This document shows positions 56,136-64,000 of a stretch of DNA of 64,000 nt, in pieces. Position 1 is the first letter of the stretch. Each line of letters opens with the position of its first letter. A program made the position numbers and the translations under genes. The stretch is from Mortierella sp. BCC40632 (lineage: Eukaryota; Mortierellomycota; Mortierellomycetes; Mortierellales; Mortierellaceae). Where the stretch lies: assembly GCA_011634665.1 (NCBI GenBank), contig WAEK01000017.1, positions 558,001 to 622,000 of the forward strand, read 5' to 3'. The notes below the pieces were generated by a model. It made no database searches, was not told where the DNA came from, and saw only the letters and a program-made list of their open reading frames with translations.

Positions 56136-57496
56136 GCCTTGAAATGTTTGTGCAGCAATTGCGCCGTCAATGGACTATTAATACACCCTTGCAGACCAAC
56201 CGAGAGGATTGGGGTTGTCTATCTACTGCGTCTTCACCTGGATGGCAGACAACGGAGTTCGGGCCGCTGGTACCTGAGACGCCGAGGACAACCACGTACA
56301 GGAAGAGGAGAAGGAGGCTGCAAAGGCGAAACTGGGCGGGAGAGGACAGAGGAGACGGGCGAGCATGCATGTGCATGCCGTGATTTTTTATCGCGGATCC
56401 TTTATCCCAGCGGGGCCAGAGAGAGGTCAAGGTCTGTTTTTAGCCTCGCATGGCACCGGATGAGGCAAAAAATACTCGTCTTTCTTAATTTCGGGCTGCT
56501 TAAAGCTGCCCTCACAGTTCCCGCAGTGAGGTCGGGTCTGCCGCAACACCGCGCTTTCTTTTTCTTTTTTCTGCATCTAGAGCACCTGTGGATGAGAGAT
56601 ATTGGCCTACTGGCTAGCACGACCGAGCCAGGAGAGAGGTCCCTTGGGGTGAGCGAGAGTGAACGAGAGCAGATGGACAGAGAAACTGCATGTCCCAAGA
56701 GTGCGCGGTCGGATTGGGTGCAACCATGGGCTGGATGACACACCGGCGGGATATGCATTGGACTGTGCGAATGAATGGGCACATTGCTGCCGCTACACCG
56801 CTCGGCCGCTCCCTTGTCCTCCACCGTTTTCTTTTGCTCTCCTGGTTCTCGTCTCCGGACTCGCTCACCTTCCACAGTCGACTTTTTTTTTCTTCTTCTT
56901 CTTCTTCTTCTCTTTCTTCTTTCTTTCTTTCTCTTTTTTTCTCTCTTTATCTCTCGCTCCCCCCCTCTCCTCTGTAGCCAGCCACGGCCATTCTCTCTCT
57001 TTCCACCTTTCCTTCCTTGAACGCCAACATTGCTCCGCCCTGCCCTGCGGTCATATTCCTTGTGCTGCATCATTCCCCAAGAAGACATCGTCGTTACTGT
57101 TGACGCTCTTCTGCCTTTCCAGCCTCTTTTTATTCGTCTCTCAGCCTTCTACTGCAGCCAGCATCGCTACGACTACTGCCACGGCCTTTCTGTCATCATT
57201 GCTCAGTTACCACCCATTACACGGTAATGAACCTTCCTGACTACCCTACCCACTCTCCTTTCCCTCGCCTCTTTTCACTTTTCCTCTTCGAGGCGACCAC
57301 ACACTGGTTCGCACTACCTTGCTCTGTGGGCTGGCGGTCGGACTGACTCTGAACTCTCCGGCCGTTCATTCTTTGATGTCGATTCGCCCAGAACAACCAG
57401 AGGCTCTCTCATGCTCTCGCTCTTTGCTTCGCTTTCTGGCTTTTGCTCTTGCCCGTACGAATGTTGTTTTACTCGTGGACGTCGTCGCCGACTCCA

Positions 57497-57532
<36 letters not shown>

Positions 57533-58033
57533 GTTCTTGTCCTGTATGTGGGCTATTCTTGCGACTTTTATTATTATTATCGCTCGAGAAGGATTCCGTG
57601 CCTTCTCTCACACACTCTCCCATATAACTTTTCCCAATCGCGCCTCTCTCTCTTCTCTCTCTCCTTCTCTCTCCTCTTCCACTCTTTCTTTCTATTGTTC
57701 ACTTCTTCACACGACTCTCTTTTCACGCACGACCTCCTCGATCTGCTCTTTTCACTCTCATTCTTTCGTTTACCTTCTTCCGCACACGATCTCTTGCTCC
57801 TTCTTCTTCTTCTCCTCTTCTGCATCCGTACCGGTATCAATCTCGACCATTCCCCCCCCCTTCCTTTCTTCTACGCCTCTCTGTGCTTCCGCAATCTGTG
57901 CGGCTCAACGACCAGTTCTGTCCCGACCTTTCCTTCCACCACAACCCAGTCTCTAATCGACTTTTCAGTCCGTCTGTTCGTGAGTAATCCCCGCCTCCGC
58001 TTCATCTCGGTCCTGAGCGATCATTCCTCACGC

Positions 58034-58067
<34 letters not shown>

Positions 58068-58700
58068 TGCGGCATGAGCTTGGAGAAGAGAGCAAATTGG
58101 TTTGTAATGGATGCAATCCCACAAATGGATGCATTACACACAGTCTCCCTCTCTCTTTCTCTCTCTCTCTCTCTCTTGGACGCATTGAGCCGTGCGAGAG
58201 AGACAGAGAGAGAGAGATATAAATTGATTTATTCTTGTTATTCTTATCTTGGCCTCCCCACTCTTCACAGCACCTGATCGGCTCTGGTGGTGCCTGAGAA
58301 AGAGCAAGAGTGAGAGAGATGTGTGTGTGTGTCAAAGTCCTTTTTATTCAAGAGTGTGCATCCTCTTGTTTTTTTTTTTTTTTCTTCTTCATTCATTCAT
58401 TCATTATTCATTCATTCAATCCCCACATTAAATCCCTCTCCACTCTTTCTTCTCCCTCCCCCCCCCCCAGATAATCCATCCTTCACACGGAATGAACTGA
58501 ACGAATCTCTTTCTCCTCTCTCTTTTCACACACACACACACTCTCTCTTTCTCTCTCTTTTCTCTTCTCTCTTTCTTTCTTCTCTCTTCTCTCTCTTTTC
58601 TCCTTCTCTCACGCCTCCTGTCTCCTTCCCCTTCTTCTCCGTCTCTCCCCTTCTCTCGGTCTCCTATTCGCTTTGTGACCTCTAACGCCTCACGCTCACG

Positions 58701-58753
<53 letters not shown>

Positions 58754-59022
58754 TCTCTCGTCTCTCTTCTCTCTCTTTCACGTCCTCTGTCCTCATCCAT
58801 CACGCTCCTTCTTAATCATCATCCTCGGCGTGGACCCACAGACACCATTCTCTTGTAACTAGGACACACAAACTTGGTCTGAATAAGGCTCATCATTTAC
58901 CCTGCAGCGCCTCTTCTCGCTCCCCGTAGACTCTCTACCCTACTTTACCCTACCTTTCCTCTGCCTTTCCCAAGGCTTTCCACGAACTACTTTTCTCATA
59001 TCACCATCACTCATCCTCTACC
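52214..59022. other. 6.8-kb gene-poor, low-complexity region
   Basis: CAA/ACA repeats (52240-52430), A-runs (52308-52331, 53221-53247, 53664-53689), T-runs (53875-53895, 56086-56104, 58039-58065), (GA)n at 54402-54440 and 55118-55144, T33 at 57499-57531. From about 56880 to 59020 the + strand is strongly pyrimidine-rich and is probably promoter/5' UTR of the PH-domain gene. Apparent frames of up to 259 codons are repeat translations. No RNA gene recognised. Confidence 0.5.
58430..58800 (+). promoter_or_regulatory. Pyrimidine-rich leader of the PH-domain gene
   Basis: Nearly pure C/T on the sense strand, including (CT)n at about 58706-58742, some 220 nt before the first exon. Same type of tract as at the other genes. 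Confidence 0.4.
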
Positions 59023-62000
59023 ATGGCCTCGGCAATTCAACAAGGTATGATTTCTCTCTCTCTCCTTCTCTCTCTTTCTCTCTCTCCATATCTCTTGCCT
59101 CTTCTCTCTTGCCACTTCTCTCTTGTCTCTTGGACAAACACAAGCACGAACCCTTGTAAAACTCACTTTACCTAATATCCTATGCATAGAATGGTCTTCG
59201 GGAGAAATGATGCATCAGGGCCGCGATGAGCCACATCCCACAGAAGGAAAACGCTCCTCGCTTTTGCCTGCGTTGCCTGTCGATGGAAAAAAGCCTCTTG
59301 TCCGGGGAGACTCGGACTCGGACTCAAGTGGAATTGAAGCTACGATTGAGACCTTGCATATGGCCTCACCTCCTGCCATGTCCGCAGGTGTGAATTACCC
59401 ATCTCCACCCCTCCAAAGCGCGTCTATCCCACGGCCTGCTGCCGAGCGGCGGCCGTCCTCGGCCGCTTCTCTCTCAGAAGATCCTCACAATTTGTCCGCC
59501 TATAACCACTCAAAACAGCGCTCAAGCAATCTGCCAACGCCTCTGCAGATGCATTCACTCGAGCCCAGGATGGGAAGCCAGTCCGCTGGTCGGGCTGGCC
59601 CCGTCCATCCTCTGGGTCTTTCTCCCACCTACACGGATTCGCCTATTTCTCACCTCACTGCTCAACAGCAGCTGCAATTGCAACAACCCCCACCCCAGCC
59701 TTGGATGAGTGGCTCTATTAGTGCTTCGCCCCGTCATGGACCTCTTCTCACCCCTGGTAGTGCTTCGCCTGCTTTGACACCCCATGGCTCGAACTCTCCC
59801 TCAGGCTTTGGCGGTTCCTCGGGCTCGTTGCCCTTGCCGGGCACTGTGACCCCAACCTCGCGCAAGAACTCGGTTGCGAGTCTGAACGCGAACAACTGCC
59901 AACGGGTTTCACCCGGTTTCCGGGGTGCCCCCTTGGGTCAAACCTCGGACACGGAGTCGGTGCTGAAACAGTTTGATGTGTACCATGGCAAGATGTATAT
60001 TCGGGGTCAACTTCAAAAGAAGGATGATCTTGGATTGGATGGTCATAAACTCCAGGGTCAGCCATGGGCCGTCTTCCAGGCAGAGTTGATTGGACCCAAG
60101 CTTCGATTGACTCCCATGTCGAGCGCAAACGGCGCCAAGGTCGAGGTTATGAACTTGGAGGAAGCAACAGTCTTGATGCAGGATGGTCCCAACGGTGGTA
60201 CATTCACGATCAACTGGATGGGAGCCAATCAAGCCATTTTCCAACCTGTACAACGCGTCAGTTTAGGTGCTCCCGAGGTGGGTTCGACCTGTCAGGATTG
60301 GGTCTGTGCGATCCGACTCAGTTGCTATGAATGCTCTCGACTTCAGGAGATCTACACATCAACTTTGTTGCGTCAACCCAAGTTCAGAGATCAGGTCGCA
60401 GCCACGATCGATAACCCCGTCAAGGCCGAGGGAATGTTCCGAGTCAAGTTCTGGGCAGGTGAAGAATGGCAACGTCTCTGGGTCGTGGTCTCGGATCAAC
60501 GTGGAGAAGAAATCAAGAAGAAGAAGCAAGGCAAGATCCTTCAAGCGGCCCCTGTTCGAGGTCAGATCCATTTCTATGACCACCCCAAGGCCAAGCGACC
60601 CTTCATCTCAATGTACAACGTCAGTCAGGCCTACGCTGTCTGCCCCAGTCGGTCGTCGATCAGAGAAAACAAGACCGATGGCGAAGGCTCGTTGACCATC
60701 AAGCTTGAGGGTGATGTGGTGATGCAGCGCGAGAACCTTTCATCGCCCAAGAAGGGTTTCTTTAGCAGCCCCACACCTCCTTCGAACGCGGCCCGTGATC
60801 TCCAGGCACTGCTTCCGACAGGCCGTTCCATGTTTGCCATGTTTCAGGTCCCGAACGCGATGGAGCGGACTAAATTCCTGTTGGGTGTCGCAGAGGCCTT
60901 CAGGATCTATGGTAAACCTGGACCACTCCTCTTTGACTCGCCCATGGATCCTTCTGCTATGAACTTTGGATGTATGGCCTCATCTCTACTCCAACAAGAA
61001 TTGTTGATCGGATTGGACGCCGTCCTACATTTGCCCCAAAAGGGTGAATCCCTGGCCGATGTCAAGTTCTCGTTTGGTGAAGTGCTTCGAAAGCGACTTA
61101 TTGCTGAGAACCCATCAAGTCACCAGCGTCGGTTCTCGCAATACTCGTCCGGTCGTCGTGCTAGTGCCACTCCTTATGGTATGATGCCTGATGACCCACG
61201 AATGATGAGCATGGGCCCTCCCTCGCCTCTGATGATGATGGCCATGCGTTCGCGTGCCAACTCGGGCTCTGGATTCTTGGTTCCACAGCCTTCGCCCAGT
61301 CTCCACCCAACCCACATGACTCCTTGGGTCTCGGCAGGATCCCCTCATTCGCCTCAGATGGGTCCTTATAGCGCGGCCAATTCGCCTCGTCAGGGCCCAT
61401 TGATGGCCTCACCCTACAACCAGCATCTCCACCGACAGCCCTATGCCTCCTCGAACACGAGCACGGACGAGAATGATGCCAATCTGATGACGGATGAAGA
61501 GGGAGAGGATGACGAGTACCCGGATAGTCCTGAGGAGGAAGATGATGGCAATGTAACGCCCTACCGATCCCGATCAGGGTCATTGATGGTGTCTGGTCCG
61601 AACCAGCAGCAACAGCGTAAGGGAAGTGTTGGCGCAATGAGCCTTCAGAGTGCAACTAGCGGCGGACCTGGAAGAATGGGTCGTAGCGGTAGTTTCACAA
61701 GTGGATACGGAGTCCAGGTAGTAGGACCTGAAGCCCATCCACATGGCCCTCCCGGCGCCGCACTTGTGCGCAAGTCATCTGCTGTTCTGGAACTTCCTTC
61801 CTTGAACTCGTTCTCGGATGACTTTATTATGCAATCCAACGCGAACAAGGGTGGAGAGAAGAAGTTGACGGCTGTCGTGTACCCGACTCAGATTGTGATT
61901 CCCAAGTCCAAGAAGAAGAAGGAGGCTGGTGAGGGAGGACCCTTGTCAGCAACTACTCCTGGACCAATCGAGGTAGAGCATGATATTCATGCGTCTTCTT

Positions 62001-62065
62001 CCATGGAAGGTGCCCCGAGTCCATCGATCAAGTTGAATGAAGAGACAAATGGCCAGATGGCTTAA
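59023..62065 (+). CDS. Skg3/Caf120-like protein with tandem PH-type domains
   Basis: Exon 1 is only 22 nt (59023-59044, MASAIQQ); intron 59045-59189; exon 2 59190-62065; 965 residues. Residues ~1-255 are Ser/Pro/Gln-rich. A split or tandem PH region covers about 260-590. First part: KQFDVYHGKMYIRGQLQKKD, PWAVFQAELIGPKLRLTP, DWVCAIRLSCYE. Second part: GMFRVKFWAGEEWQRLWVVV, GQIHFYDHPKAKRPF, MERTKFLLGVAEAFRIYG. After it come a Ser/Pro/Met-rich tail, an acidic block (DEEGEDDEYPDSPEEEDDG) and a lysine cluster (KSKKKKEAG). Architecture matches fungal Skg3/Caf120 proteins, which localise to bud tips/necks; Caf120 associates with CCR4-NOT. Assignment is from remembered architecture. A T-run in the 3' UTR starts at about 62081. 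Confidence 0.8.
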
Positions 62066-62657
62066 AGCTAGCCCTCTTTCCCTTTTTTTTTTTTTTTTTT
62101 CTTCTTTTTGGTCCGCAACCGGAAACGACCTTCAAGAGAAGCGTCTGAAGAAAGAAAACTCTAAAAACAAAACAAAAAAAAACAAGAAAGGAGAGAGGGA
62201 GGGAGGTCGATTCATGGTCTCTGTCCAAACTGTATATTCCCTTGATGGAGAAAGAGACCCGAAGTCGACGATAGCAATAGCAGGAGCGACAACACACACT
62301 CACACACTCACATTCACACACTCACACACCACAACATCATCAACAACAACCACAGCACAGCACAGCAGCGACGACGAAGATGACGACAGCGCGAGCGCCA
62401 GTGACTACTGGGCTCTATCCTCATTTTCTTGCTCAGACAGAGTCGGTCCCTTGGACAGATTTCGTCGTGAGCGTCGAGAGGTGAGAGAGAAGGGGAGAAG
62501 ACAACAAAGAAGATGAAGATGAAGAGGAGGAGGAGGAGGAGACAATGGAAAAATCAGGAATAAGAACAAAAATACATCCATGCATTGTTATGACCTCTCC
62601 TACCACCGCACTCTCACACACATACTCAACACTCACACTCACACACACTTGACGATC

Positions 62658-62712
<55 letters not shown>

Positions 62713-62948
62713 ACCACTCATCTAACCCAATCCATTTTTGTCATGACACAGTGCTCCCATCCATAAATCAACATCTCATACCAACCTCTTGCTTTTTTTT
62801 TTTTTTTTTTCCTATTCTTTTCTTTTCTTTTCTTTTTTTGGCTTCTGGATTTTATTCCTAGTAGTTGACTACACATTCAAAGCAGAAATAAACACATAAA
62901 TACATCAAAAAAAAAAAAAAAATAGTCTCCTGGATCAATGAGCCCTCT
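62066..62948. other. Convergent 3' region with T49 homopolymer
   Basis: Between the PH-domain gene and the Tma17-like gene, which face each other. Contains T-runs at 62081-62100, 62662-62710 (49 nt, longest in the window) and 62794-62810, CA-type repeats near 62293-62345 and a GAGGAG repeat near 62523-62542. No gene seen. Confidence 0.6.
62662..62710. repeat. T49 homopolymer
   Basis: Longest mononucleotide run in the window. The length in the assembly may be inexact. Confidence 0.9.
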
Positions 62949-63455
62949 TTACAAAAAGACGCCTTCTTCTGATGACTCTGGTCCTACGGATCCTGTTGTT
63001 TGCGGTTCAATAGTTGTAGTAGTGGCCGGGGTGGCCAAGGGATCCGTTGAAGAAGAAGAAGAAGTAGTAGTAGTAGTAGTAGTGTTCTCTGTCATTCCTG
63101 CAAACCCATCTTGCTCCCGTTTCCTTTGAATAGCCCTCTTGATCTCGACACACGTCCGTTCATACTTGACAATAATGACCTTGTTCTCTTCAATGGCCGA
63201 CAAAAACTCTGGATCGACCGTTTCTGGATCTGACATCTCCTCTTTTTCTTGTTGTTCGAGTCGGATAAATTCAAGGATCTCGGCATTGGATTTTTCAAGT
63301 TGTTGGATCGCTCGTTCGAGTCGAGTTTGTTCGTGTTGGAGTGAGGTCAAGTCCAGGGCCTCCAGGACCCGATCCAACGAGGCTGTCGAAAGGGAAGCGA
63401 GGCCCGTTCCGGGAAGAAAAGAAAAGCTAGCGGGCGGAGCTATGGGCAAAGACAT
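62949..63455 (-). CDS. Tma17/Adc17-like proteasome assembly chaperone
   Basis: Single exon, 168 residues. The middle part (about 25-115) is a predicted helical coiled coil. Two segments resemble yeast Tma17/Adc17: LERAIQQLEKSNAEILEFI and FLSAIEENKVIIVKYERTCVE. They are joined by a short acidic linker (SDPETVDPE), the same order and spacing as in the yeast protein. The C-terminal 50 residues are Thr/Ser-rich and disordered. Family role: stress-induced chaperone that promotes Rpt6-Rpt3 pairing during assembly of the proteasome base, cytosolic. Assignment rests on short similarity plus length (yeast about 150 residues) and is not certain. The start is the only plausible ATG, directly below a GTT-rich tract. 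Confidence 0.7.
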   Translation of the reverse strand: MSLPIAPPASFSFLPGTGLASLSTASLDRVLEALDLTSLQHEQTRLERAIQQLEKSNAEILEFIRLEQQEKEEMSDPETVDPEFLSAIEENKVIIVKYERTCVEIKRAIQRKREQDGFAGMTENTTTTTTTSSSSSTDPLATPATTTTIEPQTTGSVGPESSEEGVFL

Positions 63456-64000
63456 TCTTTTGTTGTTGTTGTTGTTGTTTTTCTCTCTATTTATTTTCTT
63501 TCTTTCTTTCTTTCTCTTGCTCTTTCTTTCTTTATTAGTGTATCAGGAAGAGAAAGAGGAGGGTTAACTAGAGATGGTGATGGTGGAAAGAGAGTGGAAG
63601 GACAAGAATGAAAAAGAGATCTTTTTCTTCTCATCTTTGTGACTGTGGACTCTCCTCTCTCTCTCTCTCTCTCTCAAGAGAGAGAGACGCGTAGGCTTGT
63701 TGATCTGATGAGACAAGTTATGTGAACGAGATCTTCCCAGTCTGTTTACGCAGCATCTTGTTGCAATGACGATGCTGCGGTTAGTGTCTTCGACAAGAGG
63801 ACCCCGACCCTATTATGACTGTTTCGGTCTTGTTTTTTTGTCTGGAACAACACAAGTAATATATTTCTTTCTGCCAATGCGTCAGTGCGTTCGGGACCAC
63901 AGCAAAAAACTCGTGTTCTGGACCAACCAGTTTTAAAAGTCTGCTCTGTCAGCTAATCTATCGACTTGTGCTTCTTTTAATGAGTTGTCCTTTTAGCCAA
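63456..64000. other. Upstream region of the Tma17-like gene
   Basis: (TTG)n at 63460-63479, (TTTC)n near 63498-63530, then a purine-rich block on + (63545-63615) that is C/T-rich on the gene's sense strand. A small inverted repeat of CT/GA tracts surrounds 63655-63690. No gene seen up to the window end. Confidence 0.5.

Noticed and set aside
55971..56738. 255-codon frame (+)
   Set aside because: Interrupted by poly-Phe and Arg-Glu repeat translations and overlapped by equally long antisense frames; no domain.
57411..58222. Frames of 181-259 codons (+)
   Set aside because: Consist of Phe/Ser/Leu-rich translations of the pyrimidine-rich leader and T33.

Overview
This window is fungal genomic DNA and most likely comes from an early-diverging lineage of the Mortierella/Linnemannia/Podila type. 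The reasoning is as follows. Genes carry short GT-AG introns, mostly 80-280 nt. There is a GPI-tailed chitin deacetylase, a PPxY alpha-arrestin and a Skg3/Caf120-like PH protein. A Crinkler-type gene has the architecture known from Mortierella and Glomeromycotina. A clear FANCL (Fanconi anaemia E3 ligase) is present, which budding yeasts lack. The genus assignment is inference; the kingdom is secure.

Layout. 1-2080 (+): 3' part of a CAMK/SNF1-like kinase. 2511-4851 (-): a broken Crinkler gene. 5640-6890: remnants of an unrecognised gene interrupted by three copies of a 143-bp TA-target MITE. 7015-7085 (-): tRNA-His(GTG). 8582-10426 (-): alpha-arrestin. 10.4-16.1 kb: gene-poor stretch with a foldback element. 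16073-19339 (-): 1088-residue Ser/Thr/Pro-rich protein. 19.3-24.6 kb: second gene-poor stretch. 24620-26599 (-): F-box/LRR protein. 29811-30678 (+): five-exon Nudix hydrolase of NUDT15/NUDX1 type, convergent with FANCL at 30902-33185 (-). 34589-35380 (-): GNAT acetyltransferase. 35859-37325 (-): chitin deacetylase. 38959-40545 (+): type II membrane protein with repeated beta-strand units. 40819-41602 (-): small multi-pass membrane protein. 42029-42136 (-): 35-residue membrane peptide. 46171-49665 (+): RhoGAP-like (Msb1-like) protein. 49955-52213 (+): basic protein with about a dozen RRxS sites. 52.2-59.0 kb: third gene-poor stretch. 59023-62065 (+): Skg3/Caf120-like PH protein. 62949-63455 (-): Tma17/Adc17-like proteasome-assembly chaperone.

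Themes. Several products plausibly act in polarity, trafficking and the cell surface (RhoGAP-like, arrestin, Skg3/Caf120-like, chitin deacetylase), though they form no operon-like unit. Many genes are preceded on their sense strand by a strongly pyrimidine-rich leader. The window is full of (CT/GA)n tracts and A/T homopolymers up to 49 nt. The 2.5-7 kb segment is the accessory-like part: effector-type pseudogene, MITEs and gene debris next to a tRNA.

Exon structures were read by hand from splice sites, phase continuity and family similarity remembered from known proteins. No search, alignment program or expression data was available.
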